A stretch of DNA of 64,000 bases from Pseudomonadota bacterium. GTDB lineage: Bacteria > Pseudomonadota > Alphaproteobacteria > Rhizobiales > Beijerinckiaceae. Where the stretch lies: the NCBI GenBank assembly GCA_021780435.1, contig JAJXYV010000200.1:1-64000 (forward strand). The letters run 5' to 3'. The notes beneath the pieces were generated by a model. It made no database searches. It was not told the origin of the DNA and saw only the letters and a program-made list of their open reading frames with translations. This document shows positions 8,955 through 17,495 of this stretch, piece after piece (the first letter of the stretch is position 1; every line of letters starts with the position of its first letter). The position numbers were made by a program, and so were the translations under genes.

Positions 8955-9381
8955 GTCCACGAATGTGGTGATCCATCACAATCCCGGGTGCGGCACCTCG
9001 CGCAACGTGCTCGCGATCATCGAGGCTGCGGGCTATCGCCCGACCGTGATCGAATACCTCAAGACCGGCTGGACCAGGCCACAGCTTCTGGGCCTGTTCG
9101 CGGCAGCGGGTCTCACTCCTCGAACTGCACTGCGCGAGACCAAGTCACCAGCGGCCGAGTTGGGATTGCTGAACCCTTCCGTCGATGATGAAACCTTGCT
9201 GGCCGCCATGGTCGAGCACCCGGTCCTGGTCAACCGGCCGATCGTCTGCGCGGCAAAAGGTGTGAAGCTGTGTCGGCCTAGCGAGACGGTACTGGATCTT
9301 CTCGACCGTCTTCCGCCAGGGCCGTTTCGCAAGGAAGACGGTTCTCTGCTGATCGACGCGGAAGGGCGGCGAGTCGGCTGA
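8947..9381 (+). CDS. arsC: Glutaredoxin-linked arsenate reductase
   Basis: A 144-aa protein starting at GTG 8947, preceded by AGGAGG at 8935-8940 and overlapping the acr3 stop by 8 bp, which implies coupled translation. HNPGCGTSRN places the catalytic Cys at residue 15; further conserved Arg residues follow (TALRETK, NRPIV, KLCRPSE). It reduces As(V) to As(III), with glutathione and glutaredoxin as reductants in this family, and the product leaves through ACR3. Length is normal for the plasmid R773-type enzyme. Confidence 0.93.
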   Translation: MAESTNVVIHHNPGCGTSRNVLAIIEAAGYRPTVIEYLKTGWTRPQLLGLFAAAGLTPRTALRETKSPAAELGLLNPSVDDETLLAAMVEHPVLVNRPIVCAAKGVKLCRPSETVLDLLDRLPPGPFRKEDGSLLIDAEGRRVG

Positions 9382-9511
9382 TCCGCTCGGTCCTATGGCA
9401 TCTTCTGCAGGCTCCCAGAAAAAGGCATTCGCCCTGAATCTGCTCGGACCGCTCGCCGGGTATCCCGCCGCGTAGGACGAAAAGCCCGGTGAGTTTATTC
9501 TGTTAATGCGC

Positions 9512-9540
9512 TTGACCGCATATGCGCATGAGCTTATATT
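9512..9540 (+). promoter_or_regulatory. Sigma70-type promoter of the second arsR, predicted leaderless
   Basis: TTGACC at 9512-9517 and TATATT at 9535-9540 with a 17-bp spacer. The spacer contains overlapping palindromes (GCATATGC, ATGCGCAT) suited to ArsR binding. The arsR ATG at 9547 is only 6 bp beyond the -10 box and has no Shine-Dalgarno sequence, so the transcript would begin at or next to the start codon. Confidence 0.65.
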
Positions 9541-9546
9541 TCACCC

Positions 9547-9846
9547 ATGCAAACTGCGATAGACCTTCTCGCCGCTCTTGCGGAGCCCACGCGCCTCGCC
9601 GCTATCCGGCTTCTCTGGGATGGCCGCGAACATTGCGTCTGCGAGCTCATGCGCGACCTCGGTGCAACCCAGTCGCGCATGTCGAGGCATATGGCGATGC
9701 TGAAGCAGGCCGGTCTCGTCGTTGACCGTCGCGATGCGCAGTGGGTTCGGTATCGGCGCAACCCGGATCTCCCTGAGGCTTCTGCGGCCATCGTCGACGC
9801 GGTGCTCGCAAGCTTGCCAAAAGTACCAAAAAGGAAAGCAGCATGA
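9547..9846 (+). CDS. arsR: ArsR family repressor with vicinal Cys motif
   Basis: A 99-aa repressor with CVC at residues 30-32 inside REHCVCELMRDL, the classical As(III)-binding pair on the DNA-recognition region, followed by helix-turn-helix GATQSRMSRHMAMLKQAGLV. It is a different ArsR type from the one at 7487, and controls a separate downstream set. Its stop overlaps the permease ATG (ATGA at 9843-9846). It probably represses its own promoter at 9512-9540. Confidence 0.92.
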   Translation: MQTAIDLLAALAEPTRLAAIRLLWDGREHCVCELMRDLGATQSRMSRHMAMLKQAGLVVDRRDAQWVRYRRNPDLPEASAAIVDAVLASLPKVPKRKAA

Positions 9847-10907
9847 GCGCCGACGCGTCATTGATCCTGCGCAAACAGCCGCACGAACGGGCCACTTCCT
9901 GGTGGATTGCCGGCGCCGCTATTGGTATGGCGCTGTGGTTCGCCATCTACGGCCTGCTGGTGCCCATCTCCGACTGGATCGTGTCGCTCTTGCCCCTGGA
10001 GCGCGGCAGCCATCTCGAAGAGGCGATCAACTTCTTCGTCTACGATACGCCCAAAGTGCTGATGCTGCTGACGCTCGTCGTCTTCGCGATGGGCGTGGTG
10101 CGCAGCTTCTTCTCGCCTGAAAGGACCCGCGCGATTCTTGCAGGGCGGCGCGAAGGGCTTGGGAATATTGCAGCTGCGGGCCTGGGCATCTTCACGCCGT
10201 TCTGCTCCTGCTCGGCCGTTCCGCTCTTCGTCGGCTTTGTCTCCGCCGGCGTGCCCCTCGGCGTGACCTTCTCGTTCCTGATCGCCGCGCCGATGGTCAA
10301 TGAAGTTGCGCTTGGGCTCCTCTTTGCGATGCTTGGCTGGAAGGTCGCGCTCACCTATCTCGGCTTTGGACTCGGCGTGGCCATTGTCGCCGGCTGGGTG
10401 ATCGGCCGGCTGCACCTCGAGGGCTGGCTGGAGGAGTGGGTGCGCAACGTGCGCGCCGGCGCCGTCGATCTTCCGGCCGATCGGATGATGATCGTCGACC
10501 GCATAGAGGCCGGCATTGAGGCCATGCGCGACATCGTCGGCAAGGTCTGGGTGTGGATCATCGCGGGCATCGCCGCCGGAGCCTTCATCCATGGCTATGT
10601 GCCATCGGAACTCCTGGCCTCAATCATGGGCAAGGGCGCGTGGTGGTCGGTGCCTGCGGCGGTCGTGATTGGAATTCCGATGTACTCGAACGCCGCCGGG
10701 ATCATCCCCGTCGTCCAAGCCCTGCTTGGCAAGGGAGCCGCGCTCGGCACCGTGCTCGCCTTCATGATGTCGGTGATCGCGCTGTCGCTGCCCGAGATGA
10801 TCATCTTGCGCAAGGTACTGAGCGTGAAGCTGATCGCCGTCTTCGTCGGCGTCGTTGGCCTGGGCATCCTGGGCGTGGGCTTTCTGTTCAACTTGATCTT
10901 CACCTGA
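9843..10907 (+). CDS. arsP: ArsP-type permease (DUF318), probable organoarsenical efflux
   Basis: A 354-aa protein with eight or more helices and the family signature TPFCSCSAVPLF (Cys121, Cys123), followed by GVPLGVTFSFLIAAPMVNEVA and later GIPMYSNAAGIIPV. Members export trivalent organoarsenicals such as methylarsenite; some relatives have other or unknown substrates. Coupled to arsR by an ATGA overlap and followed 14 bp later by a small thioredoxin-like gene, a frequent partner. Substrate is inferred from family and context. Confidence 0.85.
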   Translation: MSADASLILRKQPHERATSWWIAGAAIGMALWFAIYGLLVPISDWIVSLLPLERGSHLEEAINFFVYDTPKVLMLLTLVVFAMGVVRSFFSPERTRAILAGRREGLGNIAAAGLGIFTPFCSCSAVPLFVGFVSAGVPLGVTFSFLIAAPMVNEVALGLLFAMLGWKVALTYLGFGLGVAIVAGWVIGRLHLEGWLEEWVRNVRAGAVDLPADRMMIVDRIEAGIEAMRDIVGKVWVWIIAGIAAGAFIHGYVPSELLASIMGKGAWWSVPAAVVIGIPMYSNAAGIIPVVQALLGKGAALGTVLAFMMSVIALSLPEMIILRKVLSVKLIAVFVGVVGLGILGVGFLFNLIFT

Positions 10908-10921
10908 CGAGAGGAACGGCC

Positions 10922-11158
10922 ATGAAAGACGTGAAAGTGCTCGGCCCCGGCTGCAAACGCTGCGAGGCGACCGAAGCGATGGTCAAGAGTGCCGCATCGA
11001 AGCTCGGCATCGACATCAAGGTCGAAAAGATCACCGACTATGCGGAAATCGCGAAGTTCGGCATTGCCTCGACGCCGGGCATCGTCATCGATGGCAAGGT
11101 CGTCCATGCGGGCGGGTTGCCGAAGGAAGACGCCCTCGAGAAATGGCTGCAAGCGTGA
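10922..11158 (+). CDS. Small thioredoxin-fold redox protein
   Basis: A 78-aa protein with the redox motif CKRC at residues 11-14 (GPGCKRCEATE) and the cis-proline loop STPGIVIDGKVV. It belongs to the short thioredoxin/glutaredoxin group often found beside DUF318 permeases. It may reduce or hand over thiol-bound arsenicals or maintain the permease cysteines; the precise reaction is unknown. The start follows GAGAGGAA upstream. Confidence 0.85.
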   Translation: MKDVKVLGPGCKRCEATEAMVKSAASKLGIDIKVEKITDYAEIAKFGIASTPGIVIDGKVVHAGGLPKEDALEKWLQA

Positions 11159-11159
11159 T

Positions 11160-11361
11160 GCTGGAATATTCCGTAGAGGCCCACCGCACCGAGGTCGTCG
11201 GCACTTTTCCAATGAAGCGGCGATCACTCGCTTCGTCGGCGCCATCCTGATCGAGCAGAACGAACGAGTGGGCGGTGCAACGCGCCAGGTACATGACGCG
11301 GGAAATCATCGCCCCACTCCGCGATGATCCCATCGTCAAGCTGCCGGCCGTGGCGGCCTGA
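11160..11361 (+). pseudogene. IS256-family transposase, C-terminal remnant
   Basis: Two frames together give the usual IS256 tail: FPNEAAITRFVGAILIEQN, then after one extra base DEWAVQRARYMTREIIAPL and KLPAVAA before a stop at 11359-11361. The rest of the element is missing. The bases after it (to about 11430, with ctcttacaccac) also resemble an IS256 right end. It marks the border between the arsenic genes and the defence island. Confidence 0.75.
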
Positions 11362-11584
11362 TACTACCCCCGGCCAAGTTTGTCGGAGAGCACGACGGCG
11401 CCGCTGCTCTTACACCACGCACCGGAACACGATCGGAGCCCGCGTTTCTGATGCCCCAAGCCGGTCGGAATTGAGCACGTTCCAGCCGATACGCATCTAG
11501 CTTCAACATCTTTGCGCCGCCGCACCCCGCGAAATGATCCCGGCTAATCCGGGCATAGGATTGATGCGGATCAATGCTCTCGGG
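11362..11584. other. Gene-free stretch after the IS256 remnant
   Basis: About 220 bp. The first part continues the IS256 end; cccggctaatccggg (11538-11552) forms a small hairpin. No gene seen. Confidence 0.4.
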
Positions 11585-12088
11585 TTACTTTTGGAGTGCT
11601 TTGGCGATCGCGCAGATTGGCGGCATTGGCGCGATGTTCGCAACATCAATGGCTCGCGTCCGACGCGGTCCACCTATAGCCCGAGTGCGCAGGATCTTGT
11701 CGATGATGGGAATGAAGAAGCACAATGACTTGCCTGAGCCAGTGCCAGTGGTCACTACATAGCTGGCGCCCGAGGCGGCTCTCTGGATCGCTTCTACCTG
11801 GTGCTTATAGAGATCGAACGGCGGTTCAGGCTCTTCATGTGCAGGGCCTGGCTGTCGAAAGAATTTCGCCGTGTCGCTGTGCAGTAGGCCGCCTACGACG
11901 AGATCGCCGATCGACGCTCCGACCTGAAAGTGAGGGTTTAGTTGAAGGATAGGCTCCGGCCAGAACCGATCACTCGCGTACTGCTCATCGATACGCGCCC
12001 GAATATCCGGAGAACGCATTCTCGTAAATGATCGGGCGAAGTCACTGTACTCGCCGACAACGCGGCGATCTAGATCAAAGACATCCAT
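11585..12088 (-). pseudogene. SF2 DNA helicase, N-terminal stump
   Basis: A 167-aa frame whose first ~147 residues look like the N terminus of a large DEAD/DEAH helicase: an N-terminal block with ending ILQLNPHFQVGAS, then LYKHQVEAIQRAA and Walker A TTGTGSGKS with the following FFIPIIDKIL. Coding similarity ends near 11648 at RTRAI, where I would expect the next motif; the final ~20 residues are unrelated. The full protein would have been over 1000 residues. Such helicases occur in several phage-defence systems, but the system cannot be named from this stump. It has a good RBS (gaggg) before the ATG. Confidence 0.65.
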
Positions 12089-12185
12089 CCGTCACCCACC
12101 CTCTTTCAACAAAGCGCCAAGCTCGGTAAACGGCCGCGATAAACCGGCCAATTTGCGCCTGATCCGCCTCTCCGCCCCGCATCAT
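12075..12185 (-). CDS. Tiny ORF coupled to the antitoxin gene
   Basis: A 36-codon frame starts at ATG 12185, overlapping the antitoxin stop as ATGA, and ends across the helicase start at 12088. The position is where a toxin gene would normally begin, but the product is too short for known toxins and I see no motif. It may be a truncated toxin start or chance. Confidence 0.25.
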   Translation of the reverse strand: MMRGGEADQAQIGRFIAAVYRAWRFVERGWVTDGCL

Positions 12186-12376
12186 TTTTTGCCGCCGGAA
12201 CCGACTGTCTTCGCCTGCTGCTCCGACTCTATTGTCTTCAACCGCTCGTATTCCTCGACTGCCAACACGACAACGACCGCCCGGCCGTGCTTTTCGACCG
12301 TCACGGGCTCAGCCCGAGCCATGTCAATAAGCCGACCGAAGTTGTACTTCGCATCTCTAGCCGATAGCGTTTGCAT
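12182..12376 (-). CDS. Phd/YefM family antitoxin, apparently orphan
   Basis: A 64-aa protein. DAKYNFGRLIDMARAEPVTVEKHGRAVVVVLAVEEYERL is typical of Phd/YefM antitoxins: an N-terminal DNA-binding fold and a C-terminal toxin-neutralising tail. No toxin gene of normal size follows; only a 36-codon coupled frame and then a helicase stump. A dyad of two TGGCCA boxes lies upstream (12411-12425). It is either an orphan regulator or the survivor of a rearranged pair. Confidence 0.75.
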   Translation of the reverse strand: MQTLSARDAKYNFGRLIDMARAEPVTVEKHGRAVVVVLAVEEYERLKTIESEQQAKTVGSGGKK

Positions 12377-12410
12377 GTCCGCGCTCGAAGAGCCAATTTA
12401 GGCTATTATG

Positions 12411-12425
12411 GCCAAAGTGGCCAAA
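12411..12425 (-). promoter_or_regulatory. Candidate antitoxin operator, paired TGGCCA
   Basis: Two TGGCCA boxes separated by three bases form a 15-bp dyad about 35 bp upstream of the antitoxin ATG, where Phd/YefM proteins autoregulate. Confidence 0.45.
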
Positions 12426-12482
12426 ACTTCAAGGTCTGTTTCCGCGGCTCGGCACGCTCATGTGCAGGATGGAGCGCGGCTA

Positions 12483-13748
12483 TCATCGGAACGGGGCGGC
12501 TTGCAGGAGATCGGCATTCTGCGCGACAATTGTGCACCAGCGTTGTGCGCGCGTGAGCGCATTGTAAAGCAGTCGCCGTTTGTGCTCGGCGTCTCCGCCA
12601 ATCTGATAGGGCCATAGGACAAAGACGCCCTCGAACTCGCGATTCTTAGCCTGCTGTACGGTCATGGCCACGAAATCGTGGTTGTCCGCCCCGTAGCGCT
12701 GGCGATGAACCGCCACCTGCCGTGTGATGACTACCTCGATATCGGCACGGCTGAACTCCGTCCGACCCCGAGCCCGCGCCTGATGTCTCACCCACGTGCA
12801 AGCTTCACGGACAGGGCCTGACCGCGGAAGAGCTTCAAGCGCTGCTAGGGCGTTGGTCACTGACGCCACACCGTCGAGTTGAAACCCTTGGATTAGAGCA
12901 GCCGTCTCATCCTGCTCCGATCGCTCCCATCGGATCGCATAGGGTCCGTTTCGTTGGGCCCCGCACGGATTCTCACAAACACGGCGCACCACGCTGTGCG
13001 CGAAGCCGCCTTGAAGCGACGGGGTGATCACGGCGACCCGCCCGCCTTGACGCCAACGAATGGCGCTGGCCAGCATAGCGGCCGCGACTGGCACGCCCTG
13101 CGCCGCCAAGATTCGAAATCCGTTTCCCGCGACCGGCGCAGCCCCGCCGCGAATTGCTATTGCGGCAGCCAGCAGGGCCGGCACGCTGGTACGGCGAACC
13201 TGATTCAAGACCTCCGGCTCGCAGGCGCCACGCATCCACCCGATCAGCGGGTTCGGGCGCAGTGCGACGTCGAGACACTGAAATTCGTCCGCAGCAATAA
13301 GCGTGCGCGCTGATTGAGCCAGCGCACACAGCATCCTCAGTCGCTGAGGCTTAAGATCCTGCGCCTCGTCCACCAGGACGATGGGGAAACTCGCCGCGGC
13401 CCAGCCACGCACTTCCGACTGCTCGAGCAGAAGGCCGGCGGCATCGCATTGCGCATCATACTGGTCCTCGCGCAACAGCTGCACACCAAGCACCGCGGCG
13501 AGACCGCGCCAACGGCGCAGGAGCCGCCAAGCGAAACTGTCGACAGTCACGCATTCGAAGTGTCCCTTGAGTCCTGGAACGCTCCGAAGCTTTTCGTTTA
13601 ACCGGCGTCGCGCGCCATGCATGAAGGTCAGCGCCAAGACGCGTTGTCCCTCTCTGAGGGGCGTCGCGCCGAGTGCTTCGCCCAAGGCCTCCATCAATCG
13701 AAAAGTCTTGCCGCATCCGGCCGCGCCCTCGACCGCAAAGAGCGTCAT
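12483..13748 (-). CDS. UvrD/Rep-like SF1 helicase, GajB-like
   Basis: A 421-aa protein beginning almost directly at Walker A (VEGAAGCGKTF, residues 6-16). Further SF1 motifs are LTFMHGARRRL (Ia), VLVDEAQDL (II), ADEFQCL (III) and the C-terminal LLYNALTRAQRW (VI). It overlaps the upstream ATPase/TOPRIM gene by 4 bp (ATGA). An OLD-family nuclease plus a UvrD-like helicase in this order is the layout of Gabija phage defence. The protein is somewhat shorter than the reference GajB, so Gabija-like is the safe label. Confidence 0.8.
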   Translation of the reverse strand: MTLFAVEGAAGCGKTFRLMEALGEALGATPLREGQRVLALTFMHGARRRLNEKLRSVPGLKGHFECVTVDSFAWRLLRRWRGLAAVLGVQLLREDQYDAQCDAAGLLLEQSEVRGWAAASFPIVLVDEAQDLKPQRLRMLCALAQSARTLIAADEFQCLDVALRPNPLIGWMRGACEPEVLNQVRRTSVPALLAAAIAIRGGAAPVAGNGFRILAAQGVPVAAAMLASAIRWRQGGRVAVITPSLQGGFAHSVVRRVCENPCGAQRNGPYAIRWERSEQDETAALIQGFQLDGVASVTNALAALEALPRSGPVREACTWVRHQARARGRTEFSRADIEVVITRQVAVHRQRYGADNHDFVAMTVQQAKNREFEGVFVLWPYQIGGDAEHKRRLLYNALTRAQRWCTIVAQNADLLQAAPFR

Positions 13749-15574
13749 GGCTGAAAAATTCGGATGTGAGGATTTTGGCCTGCCGCGACCGTGAACCGCG
13801 CATTGTCGCCTCCAAGCAGGACGTCGGTCATGGCGTTCAGCAGCTCCCGGGCCCGCCGGCAGCAGGCGTCGGTAGAGCCGATAGCGTCGGCGACGGCCTC
13901 GTAAGCGATCTGGTCTTGCTTCAATCCATGCGCCGCGCGGTCCTCAGATTTCAGTCGAGCGACCAGCGCCGCGATCGTTGCGGGAGGCGGAGCCACCGAC
14001 TGCGCCAGGGCGGCGATCACTGCGGCTTGGTCGGCCTCCAAGATCCAACCGACGACGTCCTCTAATGTCCAGCCGTCCGGCCACCGTATAATGGCGGCCG
14101 GTCTCGCAACCGCGGCGGCTAGCGCTTGAGCGTATGCCACGCCAGGCCCGTCGCCATCGACCACGGCCGTGATACGTGGATGCAAGCGTGACAGCGCCGC
14201 TGTCGTCGCCTCAACCGCTGCATCGTGGGTCGGCACCACTCCGATATAGGACCCAAAGCGGCTTTCGTCCGCCGCGGCCCAGCTCTGTCGGAGATCAACC
14301 GCACGCACGAGCAGCTTCAGCCAATCGTGATCCGTTCGCCCCTCCGGGACGAGCACGACGTCGTGCATAATCGCGGCGATCGTGTCCACCCGGTTGAGCT
14401 GGAAGAGCTTTCGCACCGCATTTGGCGTTGCCGCCGGAAGTGCGACGGCAAGCAGCGGCACGCAGGACAACGCCCCACCCTCGTTACGCAGCACGGCCAC
14501 GGCTTGCGGGTCCGAAATGGCCGCGACCATCGGCGAGTGCGTCGAGACAAAAGTTTGGGTCGACAGTGCCTGGATGCGATGCACGAGCCGTCGCTGCAAC
14601 GGCGGCGGCACGTGAAGCTCCGGCTCTTCCAACGCCATCCAAAAGCCCTCGTGCACCTCCGCCCGCTGTCGCCCGAATTGCAGCAAAAGAAGGAGATGCT
14701 GCAGCGAAATGAGGCCGCTGCCATGACGGCGCGCGGGCAAGGCTAGCGCGGCGCCCGCCTGTGCATAGTGCGGAACGACCGCTTCGAGCAAACCGTCGCT
14801 GTCGGTCGCGGTCACGCGAAGGTGCAGCCTCGGCTGTGTGCGGAAGAATCCGGCAAGTTCAACGTTGAGCCGCGCAATGATCGGTTCAAGGTGCGCATCG
14901 GCTTCAAGGGGCTGTTGTGGCGCGCGCAGACGGTCGCGTTCTCCGAGCACCGACTCCGCTGGTTGACCCGCGCCCGAGGCTACCACGCGCCTAAAGAGTT
15001 CCGAGCCGAAGGAAACAACCCGATCCCAAGTTCGACTAGCCGGGACCAGGAAAAAGCCGATGTCTCGGATCAACCTGGCCGGCACTGCCGTCCAGACCTC
15101 ATCGACAAACACATCCGCCATCGCGTCGTCGTCGTGGAAGTATCGCGCCGTCTCTACTTCCAGCGAGGGACGATCAAACCGAGCGCTGAATCCGATCTGG
15201 CAGGCCAGCCGCCAAGCCGGATCGTCGCGCGTGGCGGCCGCCGAGCCAGTCGCTGGATTCCACCATTTGATGACGCCGCGGTCGTCTCTGAACCAATCGG
15301 TATGGTCAGCAGGCTCGTCGCCATCGAACCCGATGATTGTTGCGACGAGACGGATTCGGTCGGCGGGCTGGGGATCGCCCCCGAAGAAGTCGTGCTCGGT
15401 CAACGTCCGCACCATGCGGTCGCGACCAAAAAGCAGTGCCAGCGCCTCAACGACTGTTGTCTTGCCGCAGTTGTTGGGGCCAATGAATACGGTGTGCGGC
15501 CCGAACCGGATGTGTCCGGCTCTGATGCCACGAAAGTTCTCGATGCGCATATCGGCAATCTGCATCGCATTCAT
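13745..15574 (-). CDS. OLD-family ATPase with TOPRIM nuclease domain, GajA-like
   Basis: A 609-aa protein. Residues 32-40 (GPNNCGKTT) are Walker A; the ABC-type Walker B is ALEEPELHV, followed by STHSPMVA (H-loop). The second half holds the TOPRIM signature VLVPEGRTDHDWL and VVDGDGPG. OLD nucleases nick or cut DNA; in Gabija, GajA is a nucleotide-inhibited sequence-preferring nuclease working with GajB. Good RBS (AGGGAG) before the ATG at 15574. Likely a complete two-gene defence operon, since no lesion is visible in either gene. Confidence 0.85.
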   Translation of the reverse strand: MNAMQIADMRIENFRGIRAGHIRFGPHTVFIGPNNCGKTTVVEALALLFGRDRMVRTLTEHDFFGGDPQPADRIRLVATIIGFDGDEPADHTDWFRDDRGVIKWWNPATGSAAATRDDPAWRLACQIGFSARFDRPSLEVETARYFHDDDAMADVFVDEVWTAVPARLIRDIGFFLVPASRTWDRVVSFGSELFRRVVASGAGQPAESVLGERDRLRAPQQPLEADAHLEPIIARLNVELAGFFRTQPRLHLRVTATDSDGLLEAVVPHYAQAGAALALPARRHGSGLISLQHLLLLLQFGRQRAEVHEGFWMALEEPELHVPPPLQRRLVHRIQALSTQTFVSTHSPMVAAISDPQAVAVLRNEGGALSCVPLLAVALPAATPNAVRKLFQLNRVDTIAAIMHDVVLVPEGRTDHDWLKLLVRAVDLRQSWAAADESRFGSYIGVVPTHDAAVEATTAALSRLHPRITAVVDGDGPGVAYAQALAAAVARPAAIIRWPDGWTLEDVVGWILEADQAAVIAALAQSVAPPPATIAALVARLKSEDRAAHGLKQDQIAYEAVADAIGSTDACCRRARELLNAMTDVLLGGDNARFTVAAGQNPHIRIFQP

Positions 15575-15658
15575 CTCCCTTGACCGCCGCCTTAGGGCAT
15601 TGGCGGCCTATTCATCCGACGCTCGTTCCCGACGGGATTTGGCCTTCCCAACGGGCAC

Positions 15659-16561
15659 TCATTGAAGCAGTCGCACCAGCGCGTCCGATTGTTCGGCGAA
15701 TTTTCGGGCGTTGGTCTTCCGAAGCCGTTCCAGGTTTTGCAGCTTCCAGCGCGGCCCGGGGAGCTGTTCCAGATGCGGCATATCCAGCAGCGCCCATTGG
15801 GGCTCTGCGGTGACCAGCGACAGCAGAAACCGGCGCTCATCGGCGCTCAGACCTTGCTGAAGCTCACGCATCATTCGCTCGCGCGCGGCCAAGAGCGCAT
15901 CAAGCTCCACAGGTTCGGCGGTCATGCCTGTGAAATTGTGCTCGAACTCCTGGCGGATGTCGCGCAGTGATGGAAACAGGACCTCATGCACCGGCCGGTT
16001 ATGGCTCGCTAGGTAGACGACGAAGGCGCGGCGAATGCCGTTGGTGATTCCCTCATGTGCGAAGAGCTGCAGAACGTCGAACAGATCGCGGGGATGCTGA
16101 CGGTCCATTGCCGCCACCAGCTTGCCGCCATACACGTCATCGAGCGACACGACGGGGATTTCGAGATCGGCCTGCAGCGTCTCGCGCGCATTCTGTTTCA
16201 GCGACGCCCTACGCACCGGAAGGACGGTGCCGCGCATGACGAAGTTGACCTCGATGTTGCCCCGCCGCACCAGCAGCTTGGTCTCGCCGGAATCCGCCGC
16301 AGCCGGCGCATGGGTCTGGAACCCTTGCTTCTGCAGACGAGCCGCGGACTGGCGAATGGCTTCGTTGATGCGCTTGAGCGCCTGCTCGCGCGGCAGCGTG
16401 TGGTCGGGAAACACCAGATCGAGATCGACCGAGAGCCGCGGCATGTCGCGCACGAAGAGATTGATCGCCGTGCCGCCCTTGAGCGCGAACGTGTCGTCAA
16501 CGAGCACGAGCGGCGCGACGCGCGTCAGCAGCCGTGCGCTGTCGAGATAGACCTGGTTCAT
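15659..16561 (-). CDS. abiEii: AbiEii nucleotidyltransferase toxin
   Basis: A 300-aa protein from ATG 16561 (a longer frame starts at 16603 inside the antitoxin gene). KGGTAINLF (28-35) and the paired acidic residues D46/D48 in LSVDLDLVF are the nucleotidyltransferase signature of type IV toxins. VYGGKLVAAMDRQHPRDLFD is the conserved AbiEii core. These toxins modify RNA, halting growth when the antitoxin falls. It overlaps the antitoxin gene by 4 bp. Confidence 0.9.
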   Translation of the reverse strand: MNQVYLDSARLLTRVAPLVLVDDTFALKGGTAINLFVRDMPRLSVDLDLVFPDHTLPREQALKRINEAIRQSAARLQKQGFQTHAPAAADSGETKLLVRRGNIEVNFVMRGTVLPVRRASLKQNARETLQADLEIPVVSLDDVYGGKLVAAMDRQHPRDLFDVLQLFAHEGITNGIRRAFVVYLASHNRPVHEVLFPSLRDIRQEFEHNFTGMTAEPVELDALLAARERMMRELQQGLSADERRFLLSLVTAEPQWALLDMPHLEQLPGPRWKLQNLERLRKTNARKFAEQSDALVRLLQ

Positions 16562-17295
16562 GGCTTCAGCACCAAGAGCCCGTCGCCAGAACGGGACACC
16601 CACGGCCGGTCGCTGCCTTTTGGCAACTGAGATGGATCGAGCTTGCCAGCCCAGGGCTGGGAGAGTTCACGGCCGAGCTGCAGGCACAGGCGCACGGTCT
16701 TGATGCTGGTGCAGCGCTTGAGCAGGTCGCGCAAGACGTCGGCGCGCAGGCTGTATGTGCTCTCGACCAGCTCGCGGGCTTCCTGTAGCGGCTGCCGGAC
16801 GCCGACTTCGCTCAGCACCTCCAGCAACGCGCGTTCCGGCGCCGAGACGAGCGGCCCGCCCTTGCGGTTTTCGAAGGGCCGGACATGCAGCAGCGCGCCG
16901 GGCTCCTCCTTGAAGAGCCGCTTGCGGCGGTACTCTGCCGGGAAGCGCTGGGTGAACCACTCCGGAAGGCGGCCCGCTTTCCAGCCGTAAAGGTCCAGGA
17001 CAGGCCGTTGCGACAGGTATTGGCGTATGCCATGCCAGTCGAGCGCGGATTTTCCGCCAACATGCAATCCGTCGAAGCTCCGCTGCAGCAGAGCGAGGCT
17101 CGGGTGCAAGGCGGGCGGATCGTTCGGTCGGCAATAGACGCCGCGCGCCAGCCGTTGCAGCCAGCCGGCACGGACGTAGTGGACGGCGAGATCGGCCGAT
17201 ATCCCAAGGGCGGCGAGGTCCTCGGAGGTCAGCGGCGTCCCCGGCGCCAGGCGGGTATAGAGCCGATTTAGCTTGTTCCTGTGAGTCGTAGGCAT
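16558..17295 (-). CDS. abiEi: AbiEi antitoxin/transcriptional repressor
   Basis: A 245-aa protein with the N-terminal winged-helix of AbiEi (GTPLTSEDLAALGI to YVRAGWLQRLARGVYC) and a C-terminal neutralising domain (SAPERALLEVLSEVG). I chose ATG 17295 because it lies within the second operator and just 6 bp after a TATAAT box. The family represses its own promoter by binding two inverted repeats, and here two are present. With AbiEii it forms a type IV toxin-antitoxin abortive infection pair. Confidence 0.88.
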   Translation of the reverse strand: MPTTHRNKLNRLYTRLAPGTPLTSEDLAALGISADLAVHYVRAGWLQRLARGVYCRPNDPPALHPSLALLQRSFDGLHVGGKSALDWHGIRQYLSQRPVLDLYGWKAGRLPEWFTQRFPAEYRRKRLFKEEPGALLHVRPFENRKGGPLVSAPERALLEVLSEVGVRQPLQEARELVESTYSLRADVLRDLLKRCTSIKTVRLCLQLGRELSQPWAGKLDPSQLPKGSDRPWVSRSGDGLLVLKP

Positions 17296-17368
17296 ACTAC
17301 GATTATAGCAACAATTCGAAGGCTTGGCCAAGTTTGGATTCAGCGTCACCGTCGTAGCCCTACTACGA
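17286..17368 (-). promoter_or_regulatory. abiE promoter with two 17-bp AbiEi operators
   Basis: Two near-identical dyads TCGTAG-N5-CTACGA lie at 17286-17302 and 17352-17368, about 66 bp apart centre to centre. Between them the minus-strand promoter reads TTGGCC (17326-17331), 18-bp spacer, TATAAT (17302-17307). The proximal operator covers the start codon. Paired inverted repeats match the known AbiEi negative autoregulation. Confidence 0.8.
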
Positions 17369-17495
17369 TAATTAATACTATCTCAAATGGACGGGGAAAG
17401 CCTTCCCCTACGGCCAAGCTCAGGGTCTCGGCCGACCCCTTCTGCGGGGGCACCCCGCAACGCCCCGAGAGGGAGAGTGCGGACGGGGTTTCCGT

